From positions 1 through 64,000 of the forward strand of contig NZ_WSQA01000004.1 in NCBI RefSeq assembly GCF_009768885.1: a DNA stretch of 64,000 bases. Reading direction: 5' to 3'. Positions 26,965 to 36,800 of the stretch are shown in pieces. The notes below the pieces were generated by a model that did no database searches, had not been told where the DNA came from, and worked only from the letters and a program-made list of their open reading frames with translations. Within the stretch, counting starts at the first letter, position 1. Every line of letters starts with the position of its first letter. Source of the DNA: Sphingobacterium humi. Its GTDB lineage: Bacteria; Bacteroidota; Bacteroidia; Sphingobacteriales; Sphingobacteriaceae. Made by a program: the position numbers and the translations under genes.

Positions 26965-26972
26965 CAAAAATA
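26965..26972 (-). promoter_or_regulatory. -7 box TATTTTTG upstream of pdxA
   Basis: Minus-strand TATTTTTG is an exact TAnnTTTG match ending 20 nt before the pdxA ATG, in a 132-bp divergent promoter region shared with rsmA. Confidence 0.5.
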
Positions 26973-27052
26973 GCAAAAAAACATCATATGGCGTTCCCAA
27001 TTGCGATTTAAATAGTTAAATGCAAATTCTTAAGCGTGCCAATAGAAAATAG

Positions 27053-27060
27053 TATCTTTG
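27053..27060 (+). promoter_or_regulatory. -7 box TATCTTTG upstream of rsmA
   Basis: An exact TAnnTTTG match ends 16 nt before the rsmA ATG, predicting a very short leader. No TTTG at the usual -33 spacing was seen. Confidence 0.5.
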
Positions 27061-27076
27061 TCGCTAAACAATCTGT

Positions 27077-27856
27077 ATGAGTTCGGTACGTGCTAAAAAA
27101 CATTTAGGCCAGCATTTCTTAAACGATAAAAATGCGGCACAACGCATAGTGGATGCCTTGACCCCAAGTTTAGGCTTCAAGCAGGTATTGGAAGTAGGCC
27201 CCGGCATGGGGGTATTATCCGATTTCCTATTGCAAAAAGAAGAGTATGAAACCTTCCTAATTGATGTAGACGATGAGTCTATTGACTTTTTAGCCGACAA
27301 GTATCCGCAACTGGGAAACAGATTGATTCATGGCGACTTTCTGGAATTAGACTTCAGCACTTACTTTCCGGGCAAAATGGCCGTCATCGGGAATTTCCCC
27401 TACAATATTTCCTCGCAGATTCTATTCAAGATCTTAGAAGAACGGGATAAGGTGGTAGAAATGGTAGGTATGTTTCAAAAAGAAGTGGCAGAACGCTGTG
27501 TGGCCAAACCGGGGTCCAAAGAATACGGTATCCTGAGTGTTTTTCTGCAGGCCTACTACCATGTATCCTATCTGTTTACCGTAAAGGCCGGTGCTTTTAA
27601 CCCGCCACCAAAGGTGCTTTCGGGAGTGATGCGCATGGTGAGAAATGAGCGGGAGACCTTAGACTGCGACGAGAAATTGTTCTGGCGCGTGGTGAAGGCT
27701 TCCTTCAACCAGCGTCGTAAAACCCTACGCAATGCCCTATCGGCCGTGGTTCCTAAAGACAAAATGAGCGACAACCCTTTATACGAGTTGCGGGCAGAGC
27801 GCTTGAGTGTTGCCGATTTTGTGGAACTGACCAACGAAATAAGTAATGCCAACTAA
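27077..27856 (+). CDS. rsmA: 16S rRNA (adenine1518/1519-N6)-dimethyltransferase
   Basis: RsmA (KsgA) dimethylates two adjacent adenosines in the 3' terminal hairpin of 16S rRNA late in 30S assembly. The 259-residue protein has the AKKHLGQHFLND start, the SAM-binding EVGPGMGVLSDFLL (about 40-53), the catalytic NFPYNISSQIL (about 108-118) and the C-terminal helical domain with FNQRRKTLRNAL. The next gene begins 1 nt after the stop, so they form an operon. Confidence 0.97.
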   Translation: MSSVRAKKHLGQHFLNDKNAAQRIVDALTPSLGFKQVLEVGPGMGVLSDFLLQKEEYETFLIDVDDESIDFLADKYPQLGNRLIHGDFLELDFSTYFPGKMAVIGNFPYNISSQILFKILEERDKVVEMVGMFQKEVAERCVAKPGSKEYGILSVFLQAYYHVSYLFTVKAGAFNPPPKVLSGVMRMVRNERETLDCDEKLFWRVVKASFNQRRKTLRNALSAVVPKDKMSDNPLYELRAERLSVADFVELTNEISNAN

Positions 27857-27857
27857 C

Positions 27858-28787
27858 ATGAAACTGTTAATTGTAGACGACCTGCATGATGTTTTCTTAG
27901 AAAAACTTAGCCAGGCCGGTATCGATTTTAATTACCAACCCTTAATCAGCCGTCCGGAAGCGGAGCAATTGATTCCGGATTACGAGGGCTTAATTATCCG
28001 TTCTAAATTTCAAGTAGACCAGGCTTTTATTGACCTGGGCAGCAAGCTGCAACTCATCGGACGATCGGGTGCCGGTATGGATAATATTGATGAGGCCTAT
28101 GCCATGAGCAAGGGAATCCAATTGTTCTCGGCCAACGATGGCAATAAAGATGCCGTTGGCGAGCATATGATCGGTATGTTGCTATCCTTGATGAATAATA
28201 CCCGTCGTGGCGACCAGGAGGTGCGAACGGGACAATGGCTGCGGGAAGAAAACCGAGGATATGAGCTGAAAGGCCGCACCGTGGCTCTGATTGGCTATGG
28301 CCATAATGGCCAAGCTATGGCAAAGAAACTATCGGGATTCGAGGTCAACGTGATTGCCTACGATAAATATAAGACTGGATTTTCTGACGCCTATGCCAAA
28401 GAGGTTTCTATGGAAGAGGTGGTGCGCCAAGCCGATGTGCTGAGCTTCCACATTCCATTGACCCGCGAAACAACAGGCATGGTGGATGAGGAATACCTGT
28501 TCCATTTCCGCAAACCGATATTCTTCCTGATGGGTGCCCGTGGTGGTATTGCACAGATTCCGGCGGTATTGAAAGCAATGGATCAGGGGAAAATACTAGG
28601 AGCCGCTTTTGATGTATTGCCGGTGGAGAAGTTTCCAGCTTTAGCAAATCAGGATTGGTATCAGGATTTAATTAGCAAAGATAACGTCTTGCTGAGCCCG
28701 CATGTGGCTGGCTGGACTTTTGAAAGTTACTATAAACTATCGGCCTTCTTGGCCGACAAGATTATCTCTTGGGCGAAACAAGCCTAA
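27858..28787 (+). CDS. D-isomer-specific 2-hydroxyacid dehydrogenase (phosphoglycerate dehydrogenase-like)
   Basis: This NAD-dependent cytosolic dehydrogenase has 309 residues from ATG 27858. An ATG at 27846 would overlap rsmA by 11 nt. The catalytic domain shows RSGAGMDNID (substrate-binding Arg region). The Rossmann motif is ALIGYGHNGQAMAKKL, and SFHIPLT, GARGGIAQI and the catalytic histidine in LLSPHVAGWT follow. It lacks the C-terminal ACT/regulatory domains of many SerA proteins, so it is a short form or another 2-hydroxyacid dehydrogenase. Translational coupling with rsmA is likely. Confidence 0.8.
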   Translation: MKLLIVDDLHDVFLEKLSQAGIDFNYQPLISRPEAEQLIPDYEGLIIRSKFQVDQAFIDLGSKLQLIGRSGAGMDNIDEAYAMSKGIQLFSANDGNKDAVGEHMIGMLLSLMNNTRRGDQEVRTGQWLREENRGYELKGRTVALIGYGHNGQAMAKKLSGFEVNVIAYDKYKTGFSDAYAKEVSMEEVVRQADVLSFHIPLTRETTGMVDEEYLFHFRKPIFFLMGARGGIAQIPAVLKAMDQGKILGAAFDVLPVEKFPALANQDWYQDLISKDNVLLSPHVAGWTFESYYKLSAFLADKIISWAKQA

Positions 28788-28821
28788 GACAGTTGATTTT
28801 ATAGGTGCAAATAGCAAAAGG

Positions 28822-28850
28822 AAAAGGGACATCATCACGACGTCCCTTTT
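28822..28850. terminator. Bidirectional terminator between the dehydrogenase and the SusCD-like locus
   Basis: AAAAGGGAC and GTCCCTTTT form a 9-bp stem with an 11-nt loop. A T-run is available on both strands, as expected between two convergent transcripts. Confidence 0.8.
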
Positions 28851-28874
28851 CTAATTATTAACTAAACAGTGAAA

Positions 28875-30002
28875 CTATTTTTCTATGCGCATATCCATCA
28901 TATAGAGATATGGCGGGATAAGGCCGTAACGGCTCATACCGGAAGAGCCAAAACGGTAGGCACTCACGGCCAAACCATCGGCTGTATATGTTTTTCGACC
29001 ACTGGTCCATTCATTAAACTTCTCAAAAGTATAGTTCATGTGGGTATCTGTCGGTTTACCATAGGCCTTTAATAAAGGATCGGTATTACCGCTAAAGAAC
29101 TTATCGGCAATATTATAGGCTGCTGCATATACTTTCACCTTATTGTTATTGATAATGTCCTTGGCGCTCGCATCGACAAACTCAGGAAGCAATAGCTGTC
29201 CGGAATTAATCTGTATCGTCGCATCGGCATTATAGGTCACATCGAAAGCAATCGGTCTGTTTTCAAACACTTCCATTGGTCCTGTGGTTACCGTAAAGAC
29301 CGATCCGGCTACTTTGGCGGTAATAGTGACAGGAATACGCTTGCGGAAAGCTTCATCCAAGCTGCTATCATCAATATAGGATAAGAAGGCTTGGCCCAGG
29401 AAGTCCTCAAAGGAAAGGATGTTAAACTGTGCAAATTCTAAGGCTACTTCCTCCGTACCATAGATAATATGCGCCGTACCGGTGCGGCGGGCATTCACAT
29501 CAGATGGCTTATAGGGGTCTGCTTTCACATAAAGCGTATCCCCAACAACCTCTGCACTTAACCAATCTTGATCGAATTTAACCTGATAATCAATATTACT
29601 GATGATATTGATTTTCTTTAAGCCTCCAGAGAAGGAATAGTTCAAATCGTTGGTTTGTGAGTTTACCTCAAACAACAAGCCTCGCTGAGTAACCGGAACC
29701 ACCAGTTTTGCGCCTGCGTTGGACGTAATGTGGATTAAGGTAGAACGGTTTGTTTTCTCTGCATTCTGCTCCACTACAATATGGATCACATCGCCCTCTT
29801 GCTGAATCTTGCACCATTCATCTTCTACACTGGCTGTAAAATCGGCCGAGGACAATTGGATGGTTCCTATATTTTCTAAGGGACCGGTTTCCAAATTTGT
29901 TTCGATGACGCGCAGCTCCGGTGCTGCTTCCTCCTTTTTACAGGATGCCATCAGCGTTAGGAAGAAGCCCAGTACTAAAATGCTCTTTAAAATATTTTTC
30001 AT
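28875..30002 (-). CDS. BACON-like domain lipoprotein of the SusCD-like locus
   Basis: The 375-residue lipoprotein starts at ATG 30002 (a TTG at 30011 is less likely). Its signal ends in LTLMASC, with lipidated Cys21 followed by KKEE, compatible with surface display. The N-terminal half has two tandem beta-rich segments of the kind seen in BACON-type domains (SADFTASVEDEWCKI then VVPVTQRGLLFEV; SNIDYQVKFDQDWLSAEV then ALEFAQF). The C-terminal half (DUF4302-neighbour type) is unrecognised. It is last in the locus, 11 nt after the DUF4302-like gene, and probably binds the imported substrate; that role is inference. Confidence 0.75.
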   Translation of the reverse strand: MKNILKSILVLGFFLTLMASCKKEEAAPELRVIETNLETGPLENIGTIQLSSADFTASVEDEWCKIQQEGDVIHIVVEQNAEKTNRSTLIHITSNAGAKLVVPVTQRGLLFEVNSQTNDLNYSFSGGLKKINIISNIDYQVKFDQDWLSAEVVGDTLYVKADPYKPSDVNARRTGTAHIIYGTEEVALEFAQFNILSFEDFLGQAFLSYIDDSSLDEAFRKRIPVTITAKVAGSVFTVTTGPMEVFENRPIAFDVTYNADATIQINSGQLLLPEFVDASAKDIINNNKVKVYAAAYNIADKFFSGNTDPLLKAYGKPTDTHMNYTFEKFNEWTSGRKTYTADGLAVSAYRFGSSGMSRYGLIPPYLYMMDMRIEK

Positions 30003-30013
30003 CTTCTTCAATA

Positions 30014-31321
30014 TTATTGTTTAGCGAGTTTTATATTAAACATAAAACGCACGCCTTCTTCATTGGAATAGAACTCTTTGCTGCTGCCTACAACCGTATG
30101 CAAGCCTAGGTATTTCATAGGCGAGCTACCAAATAATCCGGGTCTATTGTATTGCGACATGACGGTGAATTGTGGCTTTTCACGAGTCCCACGCATCCAT
30201 AAGCCCGCCATAATATGGGTGGCATTGGTTTCAAACGTGTTGATGATATAGCCTAACAGGTTGGTTTCATAACCTACCGTCATCCATAGGTTTCCTGAAG
30301 CTCCAGCAGGTGCTTTCCCTAGATTTTGAGGCTTAAACACCAGGTTTCCATTGACGTACTCCAACTGAATAGGACGGATAAAGGTTTTGGAAGTCAGGGT
30401 ATAGCTTTTCCCGGCTACATTTTCCGTCACCTGTACCACTTCGTTTTTAGAACCTACATTACTGATGTAAGAAAGCACATAATTCCCCGGGATATCGGTA
30501 TAATCTAGCTTCACGCTTTTCAAGGTAATGGCTTTGTTTTCTTTCGCGTGGAACGTTAAGCTGGCCTCATCGAAGATGAATTCTTCATAGGCTTTACCAT
30601 CGATTTGCACTGGTTTTTGCAGATCAATACCCTCATCAGATACCGCATAGCGCGTAATATCCTCCGGATACTCGGTATCATACCATTTGCTTTGATCTAA
30701 ATTGATGGCTGTTTGGCTTGCAGCACCGTTGTTCTGCAATTCGAAACGCATCAGTTTACTCATCAAGGCTTTCAAGGCTTTCACCTCGTCCACATAGGCC
30801 TTAAAGTCTTTTTCCTCCTTTAAAGGACGCATCACCAGTTGGTTTGCAAACTTCTTCCCACGCATGACAATCTTCTCCGGGGTAACCGACTCGAGGATAA
30901 ACTCAAAGTCGCCACCTAGCCCCTGCGGGTTGGAAGATGTGGCTTCGGAATAGAAATGCAGCACCGGATTATAACTATCGAAGCTTAAGATCGGGCCGTT
31001 ATCAGACGCAAAGGAATAGGAAGACTTCACAATAGTACCGGCTTCCACCTTATTGGCTGTTAGTTCGGAGGCTAAATCAACCATACCGTCCTTAAACTTG
31101 ATCAGCATTTTATAGCCGCCATCCGGATTCTGGTAGTCGCCGTAATAATAATCAAGGCTCCAGCCATAGGGTGCTTGCTGTAATATTTCATCGTATTTTG
31201 CGAAAGCTTCGTTCATGCGTTGTGCCGAAGATTGATCGAAGATCGGATCTTCAAAGCGGCTACAGCTGTTGAACGTCAGCATGACACCCATAGCAATCGC
31301 GATTGTATATAGTTTTCTCAT
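30014..31321 (-). CDS. DUF4302-like lipoprotein
   Basis: The 435-residue lipoprotein has a signal ending in TFNSC (Cys20) followed by SRFEDP. Its sequence follows the DUF4302 pattern: an N-terminal helix (AQRMNEAFAKYDEILQQAPY), GWSLDYYYGD, GGYKMLIKFKDG, then repeated beta strands and KIVMRGKKFANQLVMRPL (about 169-186). Members occur next to SusC/SusD and the HExxH lipoprotein. It is inferred to be a surface accessory protein of the uptake complex. Gaps of 11 nt on both sides show it is in the operon. Confidence 0.8.
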   Translation of the reverse strand: MRKLYTIAIAMGVMLTFNSCSRFEDPIFDQSSAQRMNEAFAKYDEILQQAPYGWSLDYYYGDYQNPDGGYKMLIKFKDGMVDLASELTANKVEAGTIVKSSYSFASDNGPILSFDSYNPVLHFYSEATSSNPQGLGGDFEFILESVTPEKIVMRGKKFANQLVMRPLKEEKDFKAYVDEVKALKALMSKLMRFELQNNGAASQTAINLDQSKWYDTEYPEDITRYAVSDEGIDLQKPVQIDGKAYEEFIFDEASLTFHAKENKAITLKSVKLDYTDIPGNYVLSYISNVGSKNEVVQVTENVAGKSYTLTSKTFIRPIQLEYVNGNLVFKPQNLGKAPAGASGNLWMTVGYETNLLGYIINTFETNATHIMAGLWMRGTREKPQFTVMSQYNRPGLFGSSPMKYLGLHTVVGSSKEFYSNEEGVRFMFNIKLAKQ

Positions 31322-31332
31322 GATTGTCTCTC

Positions 31333-32214
31333 TTAATTAAATTCGATAAACGGCAATTGGGTTACACGCTCGGAACGACGCAAGACCACGGCACGCAGCT
31401 CGTCAAGCTCGAAGCCCCAGGAATTGCGGGCATACTCGCGAATGATATTCAGCTTCTTATTGATGATAGCTGTTCCTTCGGCACCTCCCGGAGCAAGTAA
31501 AGCTGCCCATTTCTTATCGGTGGAAGTGATAAAGCGAGAATAGGTTTCCGCGAAATCCTCATTAGGCTCACTCATCGCATAGGCCGAAACAAAGCCCTTC
31601 TTCCGTGCTGTTTCTTCGGTAATCCCTGATGCCCAATCGTCCTTGATGTAATCAGATTCGGAGATCTTCTGGAAATCCGTGCTGTAGTTTTTGGTCTGGT
31701 GAAGGATGTGCGAGAACTCATGGTGAATTACGTGGAAGTAGTTTTCACTTAAAGATTCAGCATCCAGTTTCATCTGGTTGATTTCATACATGGTAATCTT
31801 TACCCCGCCCTCAGCTGTAGCCAATACCTTGGTATTTCCGCTATCAAAGGCCGAAGAGCCGACAAACATAAATTGCTTCGGAGCATATTTACGCGTGAAA
31901 TCTACACCCAACACCTCATCATAAGCTTCTAACCAGGCATACTTTACCACCTGCAGCATCTTTTGCGATTTATCAATATCCGCCGGCGTTAGAATAAAAC
32001 GAGGGTCGGTATTGATATCGGTGTATTTATATAAGATATCGATGTTATACGGATAGGAGATGTTTTTCGTAATCCAGTGATCGAAAGCTGTTAATGTAGC
32101 AGGATCTTTCGGTTGGAAGATGGAATTTCCTTCATCTACCCCATCGCTTTTCCGACAAGCACCCAAGGCCAGCGAAAGCGCGACAACAAAATAGATTATG
32201 TTAATTTTTTTCAT
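31333..32214 (-). CDS. Zinc metallohydrolase lipoprotein linked to substrate import (HExxH)
   Basis: The 293-residue lipoprotein has a signal ending LALGAC (Cys20). The zincin motif HHEFSHILHQ gives H165, E166 and H169 of HExxH. H172 or the glutamate of NEDFAETYS could be the third zinc ligand. This matches the family named substrate import-associated zinc metallohydrolase lipoprotein, which is encoded with TonB-linked SusC/SusD pairs. It probably cuts a peptide or protein at the cell surface before uptake; the actual target is unknown. It lies 15 nt after susD and 11 nt before the DUF4302-like gene. Confidence 0.88.
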   Translation of the reverse strand: MKKINIIYFVVALSLALGACRKSDGVDEGNSIFQPKDPATLTAFDHWITKNISYPYNIDILYKYTDINTDPRFILTPADIDKSQKMLQVVKYAWLEAYDEVLGVDFTRKYAPKQFMFVGSSAFDSGNTKVLATAEGGVKITMYEINQMKLDAESLSENYFHVIHHEFSHILHQTKNYSTDFQKISESDYIKDDWASGITEETARKKGFVSAYAMSEPNEDFAETYSRFITSTDKKWAALLAPGGAEGTAIINKKLNIIREYARNSWGFELDELRAVVLRRSERVTQLPFIEFN

Positions 32215-32229
32215 GTTCTAATACGATTA

Positions 32230-33777
32230 TTACCTAGGGTTTGGTGCTAGTCCGGCGCCTAAAATCTCTTTAGGCAATTGGAATGCACGACGGTGATCAT
32301 TCGGTTTTAACTCATCCAATACGCCTACTTCGTTGTTCTGTACCAAACGACGGTAGATAACCATACCATAGCGTTTGACATCGTTCCAACGCAAGCCCTC
32401 ATGCATGTTCAAAATACGACGCGCATGCAATACCGAATGGATCATATTTTCCTGATCTTCTGATAATGTAAAGTCGATGTTGAAGGCTTTCTTTGGCGTA
32501 GGCACATCGTATTTGTAATAAGCGATGTTCTTGTAATAGTTCAAGATGCTTTGCTTGCTGATGTTTCGTTTAATGGTATAATTGCCGAAGAAGGTTAACA
32601 TATCTTTCGCAGCATTATCTACATCCCCTTTCAGGGCATAAGCCTCCGCACGGGTCAATAACGTTTCATCGGCCGTGAAGATCGCCTGTACAGAATGCAC
32701 ATAACCAATCTTATTGATGATATCGGTATACTCAAAGTAGGCTCCGATCTTATAGGAAACCATCTTCTTCACTTGCGCATCGTAGTTCAGGGTGCGGAAG
32801 TTTAATAAAGCATAGTCTTCCCAAGGTCCTGATGAATTGGTTGCCTCAGTATCAGCAATGTACTTGTTGTAAGAATAACGACCTCCACCCTTGTATGGGC
32901 CATGGCAATAGCCCCAGCTTGAAACCGCATCCATTAACAGGTAATTGGATTTTTCATCTTTGTTGATGTAAGCATTCGGCTTAATGAAGTTGTTGTTACT
33001 CATCTTCTGCAAGGCATCCCAGTTTCTAAGGTCAGCACGTGCATCGGCACCTAAGGCTTTGTTTGCCGCAGCAATAGCCTTGTCGTATTCCCGGTGGTAC
33101 AGGTAAAAACGAGCGGCAAAAGCATACGCCGCCTTGATGTTAAAGTGGAACTTCGGCTGCGTATAGTAAGAGTCGCTAACCAATGGAAGTGCCTCTTCGA
33201 TATCCGCTTGAATATTCGCGTAAGTCTGAGCCACCGATCCACGGTCGTGCTTGGTAATCAGCTCCTTCTCGATCTTATCCGAGTAAGGGATACCCAAGTC
33301 TGTTTCGCTAGTAGTTTTGTTGTAAGCATGCGAAAAAGCATTCACCAATACAAAGTGACTGTAGGCACGGCACATCAACGCTTCGCCACGCGCAGCATTT
33401 AAATTGCTTGGGTTGCATAGCTTTTCGATGGCTTCCAAAGCCGCATTGGCAGTACCGATGGCTTCATAATGCTTGCTCCAAATTTCATAGGTATTATCGT
33501 TGGAAGCCTCGGTGATGTCTTGCCAAAGGAAAGACTGTACCTGAAAGCGATCGTATGCAAAAAATTGATCGCCGTTGTAATCGGTATTATCCGATGCCAT
33601 TTCATTCATCCAATAGACCGATGCTCTTGGATAAGCAGATACCAACAGCTTCTGGATTTTCTCGGGCGTATCGAGTTCGGTTCTTGAGTCTGGCGGCGTA
33701 TCGAGGGTCTTGTCACAAGATCCTAAAAAGCCTACTACCGCAAGACCAATCAACATTTTATTATATATTCTCATCAT
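32230..33777 (-). CDS. RagB/SusD family nutrient-uptake outer membrane lipoprotein
   Basis: The surface-exposed substrate-binding lid of a SusCD transporter has 515 residues from ATG 33777. A longer frame to 33813 would overlap the susC stop and place 12 residues before the signal. The lipoprotein signal ends VVGFLGSC, followed by DKTLDTPPDS. TPR-like helices carry ARGEALMCRAYSHFVLVNAF (about 130) and AAYAFAARFYLYHREYDKAI (about 220). The C-terminal part has DETLLTRAEAYALKGDV and a final RRAFQLPKEIL, all typical of SusD. It follows susC by 25 nt. Confidence 0.93.
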   Translation of the reverse strand: MMRIYNKMLIGLAVVGFLGSCDKTLDTPPDSRTELDTPEKIQKLLVSAYPRASVYWMNEMASDNTDYNGDQFFAYDRFQVQSFLWQDITEASNDNTYEIWSKHYEAIGTANAALEAIEKLCNPSNLNAARGEALMCRAYSHFVLVNAFSHAYNKTTSETDLGIPYSDKIEKELITKHDRGSVAQTYANIQADIEEALPLVSDSYYTQPKFHFNIKAAYAFAARFYLYHREYDKAIAAANKALGADARADLRNWDALQKMSNNNFIKPNAYINKDEKSNYLLMDAVSSWGYCHGPYKGGGRYSYNKYIADTEATNSSGPWEDYALLNFRTLNYDAQVKKMVSYKIGAYFEYTDIINKIGYVHSVQAIFTADETLLTRAEAYALKGDVDNAAKDMLTFFGNYTIKRNISKQSILNYYKNIAYYKYDVPTPKKAFNIDFTLSEDQENMIHSVLHARRILNMHEGLRWNDVKRYGMVIYRRLVQNNEVGVLDELKPNDHRRAFQLPKEILGAGLAPNPR

Positions 33778-33802
33778 GTTATCTTCAATTATAGCGTATC
33801 GA

Positions 33803-36800
33803 TTAAATACCAATTCTTACCGTGAAAGTGTATTGGCGAGGTACCGGTGCGGCTACCCCTCCTGAACGGAAGAACTCCGGATCTTGACCATTCAGCTTCT
33901 TATCTGCGTAGATTAAGAAAGGATTGGTGGCTTGCAGCTTCACCGATAGGTTGTTCACGCGCTGTCCGATCCATTCTTTCGGAAACTCGTAGCCTAAGGA
34001 AATCTCCTTCATGCGGATAAATCCACCGTCAGCAATACGCTCGGAGGAGAAGTTATACGCGTTATAGGCGATTTTCATATCCGGATTATCATCCGAATCA
34101 CGGCGATTAATAATCGATGGGATATTCGTCAATTGCTCATCGCCAGGTAAGGTCCAACGGTTTGCGAATTCGCGTGGCATCGCACGCATATCGTCGTATT
34201 TGTTTTTGAAGACCTGATCCAGACGAATCACATTCCCGAAGGAATAGGTCATAAATACATTCAAGCGGAAGTTCTTGTAGGTAAAGATGTTCCCCAAACT
34301 ACCCATGGTATGCGGGTCGGCGGAACCTTCGTATTTCAAGAACTTCATCTTCTCGATTGCATTCTGCTGGAAGTCGATATCGAAAGAAGTTTCCTGTCCA
34401 TCTTCATTGATGAACACCGGTAATCCCTCGCGATCTAAATGCGAGAATGGAATCGAGAATATCGCACGTACCGGATAGCCTTCCTGCACATAACCTGTCC
34501 CTTTCACCAGGTCTACGACGCTAGAGGTAGCATCCAATTTGGTGATATTGGTTTGGTTCCAGGCGAAAGTAAAGCTGGAGTTCCAGTTAAAATCTTCTTG
34601 CACGAAGTTGCGTGTCGACAAAGTAAACTCTACCCCTTTGGACTTCATGGCTGCTACGTTGCCCCATTTCAAGGACTTCCCAGCTACCCCATCGGTATAG
34701 ATAGGGCCAATTAGGTCGAAGTTATTCCGTGTATACCAGTCGGCTTCTAAGTTGATGCGGTTATCCAAGAATCCGAGAGCAGCTCCTATGTTCAACTCAT
34801 GTTTTTTCTCATAAGTCAGGTTATCATTCGGGAAGTCGGTTACTCTCAAGCCACTTTCTTTCATATCCGAGAATGGACGCCAAGGATTATAACTGTTGAT
34901 AATCATATTGGCGTTATTTACGAAGTCTACACCGCTTTCTCCAGTCAAACTGTAGGAAGAACGCAGGGTAAAGTGCGAGAAAATCGGTTGCAAGTTTGCG
35001 AAGAAGTCTTCTTCATGCGCATTCCAGGACGCCCCAACGTTCCAGGTAGGCAACCAGCGGGCCGAGTTGGCCGATCCTAAACGGTTACTACCGTCGTAAC
35101 GAACAGTACCGGTCAAGATATATTTATGTTTATAGGAGTATGTAGGGTTTGCGAAAAATCCAACTTTACGTGATCTGGTATGGTTCAAGGAGTAGTAATC
35201 TGTTCCTTGTTCGATACCCTGTTTAAAGAATTCATATACATAGAAAGGAATTTCACCTAAGGCATACTGCATTCCCCAACCGTTAAAGAAGGATTTATCA
35301 CGGTCGTAAGAGTTGTACTCACCACCGACGTTAAAGTTGATAATATGCTTATTATCGAAAGTCTTAGAATAAGCCCCCGACACGCGGAAGTCTTGCCCGC
35401 TCATGCCATAATCTGTACGGCGGTAGATTCCCCCTTCCGGCAATACCGATATCGGCAAAGCATAAGGGTTGTTCGGGTCCAAATACAGGAAGCTGTTGTT
35501 ATCGCGAATAGTCGCATCATCCATCGCACGGTAAGCCATCGCTTGGTTGGCATTATCCAGAATGTTATGTTGCTGCGAGCTGTTCTCGTATTTAAAAGCA
35601 CCTAAGGCCGAGAATTCCAAACCAGGCATGGCACGCCATTTCACCTCACCCTGGAATTTTAAACCCGTTACACCGATATCGATGTAATTGTTATCCAACT
35701 CATGCAAGATGTTAAAAGGCGCGTAGTTACGGATATACATGGTGTTCTGATCCAGCGCACGCGAGGTATTCATCGCATAGTTATAAGGATTGATATCGAA
35801 ATTACGTTTCACCTCCCCGAATACCGGATCTGTTTCCTGACTTAAAGTTCCCGGCGCACGTTGCGTACGGCTGGAAGCCGAAGAAATCAAGTTTAAGGTC
35901 AAGTCAGGTAAGATCTTATAACTCATGTTTAAGTTAGCCGTATAGCGGTTGGTTTTACTCTGCTTGGTCCATCCCGGATCATTCATTGCAGAAATGGAAG
36001 CGTAGTAAGTCGAGCGATCCGTACCGTTGGTCATACTGATCGAGTGGTTGTGCATAATGTTATTGTTGAACAATACATCAAACCAATCGGTATTACGCAT
36101 TTCAGCCGCTCTTAAGTAAGCCAGCTTTTGTTCTTCGGTATTGGCGAGGCCAAACATGCCTGTCTTCTCGTCGTAGGTATTCAGCAAGCGATACATATGG
36201 CCATATACCCCTGAGTTTTGCGCGCGGTAAGTTTCCCCGAAGTTCAACCAGCCCTTGCTTTCCATCTCCTTGTAAATACCCATTTGCTCTTGCGAGTTCA
36301 TGATGTTAAACTCACCGTATCCCGGAATTTGACGATTTGTATACTCCCCGGTATAGCTTAAGCGGCTAACGCCGGCTTTTCCCTTCTTGGTGGTCACAAC
36401 AATTACCCCGGCCATGGCGCGCGCACCATAGATGGACGTTGCAGAACCATCCTTCAGGATCTGGAAGCTTTCGATATCGTCTGCGTTTAAGCCGGCAACC
36501 GCCGAGCTAATCAAAGTTACCGCATCACCCGAAGATAAGGCATCGGCACTCACCTCGGTTACATCTTCCATAATAACGCCGTCTACCACCCATAAAGGTT
36601 TCGAACTGCCATAAATGGAAGTTGCCCCACGAACGCGAATCTTTGGTGCTGTACCGAATGTTCCCGACACGTTCTGCACCGATACCCCGGCCACACGCCC
36701 TTCCAAGGAACGGCTGATCTCCGGCATACCATCGATTTTCATGTCTTCGGCGTTTAACTTCGTCGCCGCACCGGTAAACAAGCGCTTATCGGTTTTGGTT

